A stretch of 6,602 nucleotides of DNA from JAJPHF01 sp035293805 (GTDB lineage Bacteria > Chloroflexota > UBA6077 > JAJPHF01), in contig DATGMD010000048.1 of assembly GCA_035293805.1 (NCBI GenBank), positions 1 to 6,602 of the forward strand, in the 5' to 3' direction. This document shows, one piece after another, positions 1-5,795 of this stretch. Made by a program: the position numbers and the translations under genes. The number at the start of each line of letters is the position of its first letter. Within the stretch, counting starts at the first letter, position 1. Below the pieces are notes generated by a model that was not told the origin of the DNA, made no database searches, and saw nothing but the letters and a program-made list of their open reading frames with translations.

Positions 1-1149
1 GGCCGAGCAGGCGAGCACGGCGTGGCCCACTTGCTTGGCGTGGCCGGCGTAGCGCTGGCGGATGGCGACCACGTCGAGGTAGGAAGTGAACGAGTAGACG
101 CCCGCGATGTCCTGGATGCCGCCGGCTTCGAGCTGGTCCCAGAGCAGCCCGGCGCTCGTGGGCAGCCCCATCACCGGCGCGCCCGGCCACATCGGCGCCT
201 GGTTCACGATGATCGGCTCGTCGCGGAAGTAGAGCGCCTTCACGCGGATGACGGGCTGCGGCCGGCCCGTGCCGATGGTGCCGCCCGAGTAGTAGCCGGG
301 CCACTCGCCAAACGGGCCCTCGTCGGCGCCGTCCTCGTCCACCGGCGGGATCTCGCCCTCGATGGCGATCTCGGCGCCCGCGGGGATGGGCAGGCCCGTC
401 ACGGGGCCGCGCAGCACGGGCAGCGGCTGGCCGCGCAGGCCGCCGGTGTAATCCAGCTCCGACTTGCCCCACGGGATCTTCTGGTAGCCGGCGAGGAAGG
501 TGAGCGGGTCGCCGCCGAACGTGGCGACGACGGGGCACGCCTCGCCGCGCTCCCAGTAGCGCTGGAAGATCAGGCGGCCGTGCTGGCCGGGGCTCACCCA
601 GATGCCGAGCCGGTTGCGGTCGTGGACCTGCACGCGGTAGGTGCCGACGTTGATGAAGCCGCTGTCGGGGTCGCGCTGGATAATCGCGTCGCCGGTGCCG
701 ATGTAGCGGCCGCCGTCCTTGGCGTGAAAGCGCGGCGTGGGGAAGCGCCCGAGGTCCACGTCGTCGCCCAGTAGCGCGTTTTGCAGCACCGGCCCCGAGC
801 TAACCTCCATGGGCGGGATGGGCTGCACGTCGCGGATCTTGCGCGCGGCCAGGCGCACGAGGTCGAGCTTGGGTTTGTCGATGGGCAGGCCCAGCGCCAG
901 CGCCACGCGGCGGTGCGAGGCGAGCGTCAGGCTGGCAACCCGGTAGCCAGGCGGGTAGTCCTTGATGTGGTCAAAGAGGAGCATCGGCGGGCTGGGCAGG
1001 AGGTCCGCAGCGGCCTCGGTGAGCGCGCCGATCTCCAGGTCCCAGTCGGCGCCGTCGATCTGGCGCCAGTCGTCGGCCTCCTGGCAGGCGGCCAAGAAGG
1101 TGCGCAGGTCGTCGAACACGGTGGCCGCGGCGGGAGTCTCCAGCACCAT
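1..1149 (-). CDS. UbiD-family prFMN-dependent decarboxylase (partial, C-terminus off left edge)
   Basis: The frame is open from the ATG at 1149 down to base 1 (383 codons, no stop). Known family members are usually about 450-500 residues, so the C-terminal part is missing. UbiD enzymes use prenylated FMN to decarboxylate, or carboxylate, aromatic and unsaturated acids in the cytoplasm. Visible family features are the prFMN-binding stretch INVGTYRVQVHDRNR (166-180) with N167 and R172, followed by H190, the GGDP motif (212-215), a probable metal-ligand glutamate at E231, and the EGPFGEWPGYYS block (277-288). In that block E277 and E282 align with the catalytic Glu pair of fungal Fdc1. The start is supported by AGGAG at 1156-1160, six bases before the ATG. 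It is the last visible gene of the operon, 52 nt after the solute-binding protein. The oxygenase and dehydrogenase upstream suggest an aromatic (di)hydroxy acid substrate, which is inference. No damage is seen in the visible part. Confidence 0.9.
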   Translation of the reverse strand, partial: MVLETPAAATVFDDLRTFLAACQEADDWRQIDGADWDLEIGALTEAAADLLPSPPMLLFDHIKDYPPGYRVASLTLASHRRVALALGLPIDKPKLDLVRLAARKIRDVQPIPPMEVSSGPVLQNALLGDDVDLGRFPTPRFHAKDGGRYIGTGDAIIQRDPDSGFINVGTYRVQVHDRNRLGIWVSPGQHGRLIFQRYWERGEACPVVATFGGDPLTFLAGYQKIPWGKSELDYTGGLRGQPLPVLRGPVTGLPIPAGAEIAIEGEIPPVDEDGADEGPFGEWPGYYSGGTIGTGRPQPVIRVKALYFRDEPIIVNQAPMWPGAPVMGLPTSAGLLWDQLEAGGIQDIAGVYSFTSYLDVVAIRQRYAGHAKQVGHAVLACSA

Positions 1150-1177
1150 CGCTCACTCCTCTTCTGCGCCCGGGGGC

Positions 1178-1193
1178 TTGGGGGTGTCCCCAA
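1178..1193 (-). other. Short GC hairpin in the spacer between the SBP and UbiD genes
   Basis: On the minus strand, eight bases after the TAG of the solute-binding protein gene, TTGGGG is followed by a 4-nt loop and CCCCAA, giving a perfect 6-bp stem. It is followed by another C run and then the UbiD Shine-Dalgarno. There is no U tract, so an efficient intrinsic terminator is unlikely. It could be a weak attenuator or an mRNA-stability element that sets the ratio of transporter protein to decarboxylase. The function is inference. Confidence 0.35.
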
Positions 1194-1201
1194 TTCCTCT
1201 C

Positions 1202-2356
1202 CTACTTCAGTAGCTCCTTTGCGAGCTGCTGGGCGCGCTGGCGCTCGGGCAGCAGGGTCTCATACTGGTGCGGGACGTAGTCGCTCAGCCGGCTCGGGTC
1301 GAGCGTCGCGTCGGGGCTGGCGGGTGGCACGTCCACGCGCCGGCTGTTGAACTCGATGGTCTTCGCTAGCTGCGCCTGCGCGGGCTGCGTGAGCACCCAA
1401 TTCACGAACACCCGCGCGGCGTTCGGGTGCGGGCGGCGATTGATGAGCTGCAGGCCGCCGAAGCCGAGCGAGAGCTTGCGGAAGGGCTGGAGTCCCTTTA
1501 CGTCGAAGCTGAGCCCTTGCCGCTCGAAGTTCAGCAGCTCGTCGTCGGTGACGCCGATGCCAATGGGATAGCGGCCGCGAATCACCCACTCCGCAAGCTG
1601 GCGATTGTCGCCGGTGACCACGATATCCTGCTTGGTGAGCAAGTCGCGCACGTAGTCCTCGCCGAACGCCACAAGCAGTGTGGTGAGCGTGCCTAGACCG
1701 GCGCCGCCGTTCGGGTCGGTGAGGGCGATCTTGCCGCGCCAGCGCGGATCGGTCAGGCCCGCGTCGGAGCTTAGCTCGGCGTTGGGGACGAGCGCGCGGT
1801 TGGCGTAGGCGGTGGGCTGCGCCTGCGCGATGAAGGCGGGCAGGTACTGCCTGTCCTTGTCGGCGTACAGGCCGTCAAGGCCGCCAAACCACTTGCTCGC
1901 GTCGAGCACGTCGGGCAGCACCAGCAGCGGCCGCACCGGGTCCAGCGCGCCCTCGTCGCGCGCCTGGAACACCTGCGGATCGGGCCCGCCCACGCGCAGG
2001 TCCCATAGGAACTGCCCCGCGCCGCGCTCCTGGAAGAGGCGCGGCCAGAATTCGCGCGAGTTCTGGCCGCTGTACTCGACCCGGATGTCGGGGTAGTCCT
2101 GCTGGAAGGCGAGCAGCCCGTCGCGCCAGAGCTGGCCCGGCGGCCCCGAGAGCGTAAGCTGCCCTTCCTGCTTTGCCGCGGCCACGATCGCGTCCCAGCC
2201 AGCGGGCGCGCTGGAACCTCCCCCGGGTGGGGAGGCGGACGGAGGCGCGGACGCGGGTTTGCCAGGAGCGCTGGCCGGCGGTGCGCTGCATGCGCCGAGC
2301 AGCAGGCCGGCGACGAGCGCCATTAGCGCACCGCGCCACGCTCGACTAACGATCAT
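1202..2356 (-). CDS. Extracellular solute-binding lipoprotein (ABC transporter substrate-binding protein)
   Basis: This 384-residue protein is probably the ligand-capturing component of an ABC importer, anchored outside the cytoplasmic membrane. A lipoprotein signal peptide is clear: basic n-region (R5, R8), hydrophobic stretch 10-20 and lipobox LLGAC with Cys23. A flexible Ala/Pro/Ser/Gly linker (about 24-53) precedes the globular domain that begins at WDAIVAAAKQEG (54-65). Family-typical segments are AFQQDYPDIRVEYSG (83-97), LTDPRWRGKIALTDP (201-215) and HPNAARVFVNWVLTQPAQAQ (310-329). These resemble the Fe3+/polyamine/organic-acid type of bacterial solute-binding proteins. I see no paired tyrosines typical of ferric-binding FbpA, so iron is not favoured. 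The operon context suggests an aromatic or organic acid ligand (inference). The ATG has AGGAG (2363-2367) at six bases, and the stop is TAG. No permease or ATPase gene is in the window. The coding DNA contains two strong inverted repeats, listed separately. Confidence 0.9.
   Translation of the reverse strand: MIVSRAWRGALMALVAGLLLGACSAPPASAPGKPASAPPSASPPGGGSSAPAGWDAIVAAAKQEGQLTLSGPPGQLWRDGLLAFQQDYPDIRVEYSGQNSREFWPRLFQERGAGQFLWDLRVGGPDPQVFQARDEGALDPVRPLLVLPDVLDASKWFGGLDGLYADKDRQYLPAFIAQAQPTAYANRALVPNAELSSDAGLTDPRWRGKIALTDPNGGAGLGTLTTLLVAFGEDYVRDLLTKQDIVVTGDNRQLAEWVIRGRYPIGIGVTDDELLNFERQGLSFDVKGLQPFRKLSLGFGGLQLINRRPHPNAARVFVNWVLTQPAQAQLAKTIEFNSRRVDVPPASPDATLDPSRLSDYVPHQYETLLPERQRAQQLAKELLK
2041..2070. 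repeat. 30-nt near-perfect palindrome inside the solute-binding protein gene
   Basis: GCGGCCAGAA (2041-2050) is the exact reverse complement of TTCTGGCCGC (2061-2070), and the centre TCGCGCGA (2052-2059) is itself a perfect palindrome. Only the pair 2051/2060 (T/G) fails, and even that can wobble in RNA. It encodes residues 97-106 of the lipoprotein. Because the symmetry is in register with the codons, the opposite strand read in the matching frame spells the same nine residues, GQNSREFWP. A fold-back structure in DNA or mRNA is expected, but its role is unknown and chance under high GC is possible. Confidence 0.75.
2217..2235. repeat. 7-bp inverted repeat in the lipoprotein linker coding region
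   Basis: CCTCCCC (2217-2223) and GGGGAGG (2229-2235) are exact reverse complements around a 5-nt loop. They lie in the Pro/Gly-rich linker (about residues 41-47) of the solute-binding protein. Pro (CCN) and Gly (GGN) codons side by side produce such hairpins easily, so this is probably a by-product of the linker composition. Confidence 0.5.
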
Positions 2357-2419
2357 CCGTATCTCCTGCCGAGGAATCTGGCGAATGCCGGCCGGTCAGT
2401 GCGCTTGGAGCCACGGCGC

Positions 2420-3601
2420 TCATTCCGGGCTCGGCACCTGGTGGCTGAGCAGCACGTCGCGGCGCTCGCGCGTGGACTCGTAGATCGCCAAGCAGACTTC
2501 CAGCGTCGCCTCGCCCCAGCGGCCGTCGTGGAACACGGGACGATCGTGCGCCACGGCCTGATACAGCTCGTCGACCTCGGCCTCGCGGGCGCGGCCGCCG
2601 CGGGGCAGGCTGATCTCGCGCTTGCCGTCGTCACCGTACAGGTACAGCCCGTCGGGCGACTGGCGCAGGTCGCCGCGCTGGCAGCTCACGAGCGTCACGC
2701 CGAAAAACGGCTGGTGGCGCTCGCTCGCGTCAGGCAGGTGGGCGAAGTCGCCCGCGCGCTCGCCCGCGTAGCGCATCGATTCCTTCAGCCCAGCCTCGTC
2801 GGCCACACCCCGTAGCCGGGCCCGCGTCTGGAAGTTCGTCTCGGGATCACGGCGCTGGCCGCCCTCGCCGACCCAGTAGTGCAGCTCGGCCGTGTCGAAG
2901 TGGCCGTAGCCGTTGTACACGAGCGTCGCGGGCGTGCCGTCCTCGAACTCCAGGAACGCCGTGTAGGCGCCCTCGCTCGGCCGCGTCTCGTCCCAGATGG
3001 CGGCCACGCCGCGCACGCTGCGCACCAGCCCGCCGCCGATGAGCCGCACTAGGTCTACCTGGTGGGGGCCCTGGATGAACACCGCGCCGCCGCCGCACGC
3101 CGTGTCCAGCTCGTGCGGCATGCGCGGGCGGTACATCAGGTCGGTGTAGTTCCAGCTGTGGATCGTGCCGAGCCGGCCCAGCTCGCCGCTCTTCACGATC
3201 TCGCGCATCTTCCGGATGGGCGGGTCGAAGCTGTGCGTGTGGCGGCACAGGAGGTGCGTGCCATTGCGCTCGGCGGCGGCGTTCATCGCCTCGCACTCGG
3301 GCAGCGTAAGCGCCATCGGCTTCTCGACGATAACGTGCTTGCCGTGCTCAGCGGCGCAGATGACGTGCTCGGCGTGCAGGTGATTCGGCTTGCACACGTA
3401 GATGGTGTCTACGTTCGGGCTCTTGCAGAGATCCTCGACGCTCAGGAACATTTCACCGCCGAAGTCGCGCTCGAACTGGTCGAGCGCCGCCGGGCGCACG
3501 TCGGCGGCCGCGACGATGCGCGCCTGCGGGTTGTTCAGCAGGTACGGGAGGATCTGCGTGCTCGCCACGCCGAGCCCCGCGATGCCGAAGCGCAGTTGCA
3601 T
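2420..3601 (-). CDS. Gfo/Idh/MocA-family oxidoreductase, phthalate dihydrodiol dehydrogenase-like
   Basis: This is a cytoplasmic NAD(P)-dependent dehydrogenase of 393 residues. The N-terminal Rossmann domain shows GIAGLGVAS (6-14) for dinucleotide binding and D34 at the end of the second strand, which favours NAD. The family signature EKP is at 93-95, with K94 the expected catalytic lysine. The C-terminal alpha/beta domain has CGGGAVFIQGPHQVD (169-183), where H180 is the expected catalytic histidine. The RHTHSFDPP, DLMYRPRMPHELDT and IQGPHQVD segments recall proteins annotated as phthalate 4,5-cis-dihydrodiol dehydrogenase (Pht4 type). This fits the Rieske oxygenase upstream, but it rests on recall, and sugar or inositol dehydrogenase activity is not excluded. 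The residue four before H180 is Ile176, where many family members have a catalytic Asp. The ATG at 3601 was chosen over an in-frame TTG at 3622 because AGGAG (3608-3612) sits six bases upstream and the protein then begins directly with the first beta strand. It ends with TGA, 63 nt before the next gene. Confidence 0.9.
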   Translation of the reverse strand: MQLRFGIAGLGVASTQILPYLLNNPQARIVAAADVRPAALDQFERDFGGEMFLSVEDLCKSPNVDTIYVCKPNHLHAEHVICAAEHGKHVIVEKPMALTLPECEAMNAAAERNGTHLLCRHTHSFDPPIRKMREIVKSGELGRLGTIHSWNYTDLMYRPRMPHELDTACGGGAVFIQGPHQVDLVRLIGGGLVRSVRGVAAIWDETRPSEGAYTAFLEFEDGTPATLVYNGYGHFDTAELHYWVGEGGQRRDPETNFQTRARLRGVADEAGLKESMRYAGERAGDFAHLPDASERHQPFFGVTLVSCQRGDLRQSPDGLYLYGDDGKREISLPRGGRAREAEVDELYQAVAHDRPVFHDGRWGEATLEVCLAIYESTRERRDVLLSHQVPSPE

Positions 3602-3607
3602 GGATTG

Positions 3608-3612
3608 CTCCT
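3608..3612 (-). promoter_or_regulatory. Shine-Dalgarno that fixes the Gfo/Idh start
   Basis: On the minus strand AGGAG lies six bases before the ATG at 3601. The alternative TTG at 3622 would place this motif inside the coding region, so the shorter start is preferred. Confidence 0.7.
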
Positions 3613-3614
3613 GA

Positions 3615-3648
3615 CCCCCCAACCATTTCCCCCGCGGGGGGCGGGGGG
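3615..3648. other. G/C-run structured spacer between the oxygenase stop and the Gfo/Idh start
   Basis: The spacer has C runs at 3615-3620 and 3629-3633 and G runs at 3636-3641 and 3643-3648 (plus strand). CCCCCGCGGGGG (3629-3640) is a perfect 12-nt palindrome. In the minus-strand mRNA the two C tracts can pair with either of the two following G tracts just before the Shine-Dalgarno. The plus strand also carries two adjacent G6 runs. There is no U tract, so I do not call a terminator. An attenuator or stability hairpin between the two cistrons is possible. Confidence 0.4.
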
Positions 3649-4940
3649 TTAGGTCACCGGCGATGGCGCGGCGCGGCCCTCGGGCGTCCAGAGAGCACGC
3701 CAGTCCTCGCGGTCGGGCATGACGACGGACGTGACGACGTGGTGCTCGAAATGGTTCGCGGCGGGGTCGCGGACGACGTGCTGGGGGTCGCGGCCGGCCT
3801 GCGCGTCCTCAACGGCGCGGAGAAGCTGTCGTCGCGCCAGGATGATCGCCTTGTCGGTATAGCCCAGGTGCTCGGTCGTGCGGTCCTGGATGGGCCCCTC
3901 GCCCTCCGTGGCGAACGCGTCGTGGGCCGGGAAGAAGCGGCCCATGCCGGTGTAGCTGCGCGTGCGCTGCTCCTCGCGGTCTTGCTGGTAGCGGTTCGCC
4001 TGGTTGCGACACAGGCGGTAGTCGGCGGTCATGTTCGCCGCGTAGTGGCGGTGCATCTCCGCCTGGTCGAGCGCGCGCACGCGGCTGAACGAGATCATGA
4101 ATTTCCAATTGTGCGTGTCGTCCATTGGCACGTGCCAGTTCACGCTGTAGCCCTCGCCGCCGGTCTGGCCGGGGAAGGAGCTGAGGTTCGGTAGGATGAA
4201 GTTGGAGGCGCGCACGTAAATCTCGCCGGGGCCGATCTTGCGCACGGTGAAGATGCGCACGCCGTAATCAGTCTCCTCGATCTCGATGGTGGGCGACACG
4301 TCGCGCCGTACAAGCTGTTCGTACTGGTGTTGGTGCCCGCCACGTCCTTTACCGAGCGGTTGCGGCCGGGGTCGTCCTGGAAGAGGTAGTGCAGGAACGA
4401 CAGGTGCGCGGGGTCGATGTTGCCCTCGTTGCCCTGGAGATAATTGCACTCATGGAGCGCCTTGTTCACGTACCGCTGAGCGCCGGGCACGGTCAGGAAC
4501 TCGTAGGCGGGCAGGAGGGGTGGCTCGCCGGGCCCCAGGTAGGCGAAAATTAGCTCTGCCACTTCCTGGCATGGATAGGCGGTGTGGCGCACGCGTTCGT
4601 GGAAGGTGCTGCCCTGGGGCTCACCCGGCTGCTCCAGGCAGCGTCCCGCCCGGTCGAACAGCCAGCCGTGATAGAGGCAGCGCAGGCCGCCGTCCTCCAG
4701 ACGGCCGTAGCTCAGGTCGGCGCCGCGGTGCGGGCAGTGTAGCCCGAGCAGCCCCGGCTGCCCCTGCTCGTCGCGGTACAGCACCAGGTCCTCGCCCAGG
4801 ATGCGGAGCGGCACGGGCGGCCCGCCGGGCGGCAGCTCGGCCGCCAGGGCCACCGGCTGCCAGTAGCGGCGCAGCAGGTCGCCCCCGGGCGTGCCCCGGT
4901 CGGTGCGCGTCAGCAGTTCGTTCTCTTCCCTGGTGAGCAT
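3649..4940 (-). pseudogene. Rieske non-heme iron aromatic ring-hydroxylating oxygenase alpha subunit, frameshifted
   Basis: The N-terminal part reads in one frame from the ATG at 4940 to about 4305, and the C-terminal part reads in another from about 4305 to TAA at 3649. Adding one base near 4301-4312 restores a 430-residue protein, close to the usual phthalate 4,5-dioxygenase-type length. The Rieske cluster is complete: C69-P-H71, 16 residues, C88-L-Y-H91. The mononuclear iron site is D176-x2-H179-x4-H184, and the C-terminal GPIQDRTTEHLG segment supplies the likely third ligand, about D353 after repair. Such enzymes take electrons from a separate reductase and add O2 to an aromatic acid to give a cis-dihydrodiol. 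No reductase gene is visible here. The ATG at 4940 has GGAGG (4947-4951) six bases upstream and was preferred to a GTG at 4985. Both halves keep family-like sequence right up to the break, so the lesion is either very recent or an assembly/sequencing error. I see no slippery heptamer for programmed frameshifting. Confidence 0.85.
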
Positions 4941-4946
4941 CGGCCA

Positions 4947-4951
4947 CCTCC
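4947..4951 (-). promoter_or_regulatory. Shine-Dalgarno of the oxygenase gene
   Basis: GGAGG on the minus strand is six bases upstream of the ATG at 4940. It decides this start over an in-frame GTG at 4985, which lacks a comparable motif. Confidence 0.7.
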
Positions 4952-5003
4952 GCCCCCGCGCGACCAGGTGCCCGGCAGCGCGCACGCGCTATGCTCATCG
5001 CCC

Positions 5004-5042
5004 CGGCGGCCCGCAAGCGTAACAGATTAAGACGGGCCGCCG
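5004..5042 (-). promoter_or_regulatory. Perfect 10-bp inverted repeat in the operon leader (possible operator or leader hairpin)
   Basis: CGGCGGCCCG (5004-5013) is the exact reverse complement of CGGGCCGCCG (5033-5042), separated by 19 nt that are notably A/T-rich for this genome. It lies between the candidate promoter and the ribosome binding site of the oxygenase, so it would be in the 5' leader of the operon mRNA. A GC stem of this strength could act as an attenuator or stabiliser, or the DNA repeat could bind a dimeric regulator. A terminator is less likely because no U tract follows on either strand. The structure is seen; the role is inference. Confidence 0.45.
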
Positions 5043-5057
5043 CTCCGCAGTATCTGG

Positions 5058-5086
5058 ATGGTAGTAGACATCTGGCCTGGTGTCCA
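5058..5086 (-). promoter_or_regulatory. Candidate sigma70-type promoter of the catabolic operon
   Basis: On the minus strand TGGACA (5086-5081) and TACCAT (5063-5058) are separated by exactly 17 bases. They match 5 of 6 and 4 of 6 of the -35 and -10 consensus. The site would start transcription around 5050, giving a leader of about 110 nt that contains the 10-bp inverted repeat. The stretch is less GC-rich than its surroundings. It lies just inside the IS66 left end, so upstream regulatory DNA may have been displaced by the insertion. Such matches also arise by chance. Confidence 0.35.
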
Positions 5087-5099
5087 GTTGAGAGTCGGG

Positions 5100-5112
5100 G
5101 TAAGCGTTCAGG
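5100..5112 (+). repeat. IS66 left terminal inverted repeat (outer part)
   Basis: GTAAGCGTTCAGG begins with the conserved IS66 terminus GTAAGCG. The matching right repeat is absent from the window, so the inner boundary cannot be set by alignment of the two ends. Confidence 0.65.
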
Positions 5113-5167
5113 CCCGCCTTGAGACTGGAGCTTGCGGGGCGGGTGGCGACGCCGTATACCCCAGTTC

Positions 5168-5795
5168 ATGGAACTGACCGATCTGCCCCTGCCGCCGGAG
5201 ATTTGGGCCGCGACCCGGAACACCGCCCAGGCGCTGATCGCAGCCCAGTGGGAGCGCATCCGCGACCTGGAAGCCCGCCTGGGGCAGACATCGGCTAATT
5301 CCTCCCGTCCCCCTTCATCGGATCCGCCCCAGGCGCCGGTGCGCCCGAAAGCGCCACCCGCCCAACGGAAACGCGGCGGCTAGCCTGGACACTGTGGGGC
5401 GTTCCGGCGACTGCTGCCGGTCGAGGCCGTGGATGAGGTAGTGGTGGTCGTCCCAGAGCGCTGCCGGCATTGTGACCACCCTCTTACCGGAACTGCAGCC
5501 CGCCGTGGCCGGGTCTGGCGGCATCAGGTGGTGGAGTTGCTGCCGCTGGCCGTGCGAGTCACCGAGTATCAGATGGTCATGCGGCGCTGTCCGGTCTGTG
5601 AGAAACGCACCCGCGCAGCACTGCCGGCTGGCGTGTGGCGGCGGCCGTTTGATGCACGCCTGACGGCCGTCATCGCTCTGCTGAGTGGCCGGTACCGGTT
5701 GAGCCGGCGCAAAGTGCGGCAACTGCTGGAGGCCCTGTGGCAGGTGCGCGTGTCGCTGGGCGCGGTGGTCCGCCAGGAGCAGGCGCAGAGTGCCG
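5168..5795 (+). pseudogene. IS66-family transposase TnpC, N-terminal part, with amber codon and 3' truncation
   Basis: The reading frame from the ATG at 5168 gives LPPEIWAATRNTAQALIAAQ, a helical ERIRDLEARLG segment and SANSSRPPSSDPP, all typical of the start of IS66 TnpC. It then meets TAG at 5381-5383. The same frame continues without any shift as PGHCGAFRRLLPVE. In relatives this point reads GGQPGH, so TAG replaces CAG (Gln). Further on, a zinc-finger pair CRHC (about residues 99-102) and CPVC (about 142-145) is intact, followed by LTAVIALLSGRYRLSRRKVR and LGAVVRQEQAQSA. Homology ends near 5790, before the DDE catalytic domain. Intact proteins of this type are about 450-500 residues and only about 208 codons remain. 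The product cannot transpose. A separate initiation after the amber codon would still lack the catalytic core. Confidence 0.85.

Larger units (their letters stand above)
5100..5795 (+). mobile_element. IS66-family insertion sequence remnant (left end plus 5' half)
   Basis: The sequence GTAAGCGTTCAGG starting at 5100 matches the GTAAGCG terminal repeat start known for IS66-family elements. It stands 68 nt before the transposase ATG, as expected for the compact members of the family (ISBst12-like) that carry only tnpC. The homology stops near 5790 and no CGCTTAC right end appears in the window. The right half and any 8-bp target duplication partner are therefore lost; the bases just left of the end are GAGTCGGG. 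The remnant lies upstream of, and divergent from, the minus-strand operon. Confidence 0.75.

Noticed and set aside
22..774. A 250-codon plus-strand open frame opposite the UbiD gene
   Set aside because: It is Ala/Arg/Gly/Val-rich with no recognisable motif and lies opposite a clearly conserved UbiD frame. Long antisense frames are expected at this GC content.
1178..1193. Intrinsic terminator after the solute-binding protein gene
   Set aside because: The hairpin lacks a following U tract and the UbiD gene follows closely with a good ribosome binding site, so read-through is expected.
3602..3622. TTG start for the Gfo/Idh protein at 3622
   Set aside because: It would add seven residues that include the translated Shine-Dalgarno. 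The ATG at 3601 has AGGAG at six bases and starts directly at the first beta strand.
3062..3652. A 196-codon plus-strand open frame opposite the Gfo/Idh gene, and similar antisense frames at 2399-2815 and 3739-4194
   Set aside because: No domain or ribosome binding site supports them, and composition is that of a codon shadow. The minus-strand frames carry family motifs.
4295..4320. Programmed -1 ribosomal frameshifting in the oxygenase gene
   Set aside because: No X-XXY-YYZ slippery heptamer is present, and this enzyme family is not known for frameshifting. A one-base loss or sequencing error explains it better.
4941..4985. GTG start for the oxygenase at 4985
   Set aside because: The ATG at 4940 has GGAGG at ideal spacing. 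The extra residues are Arg/Gly-rich and the shorter product begins like other family members.
5168..5383. A genuine small 71-residue protein gene
   Set aside because: The sequence is the conserved N-terminus of IS66 TnpC and the same frame continues with transposase sequence after the TAG.
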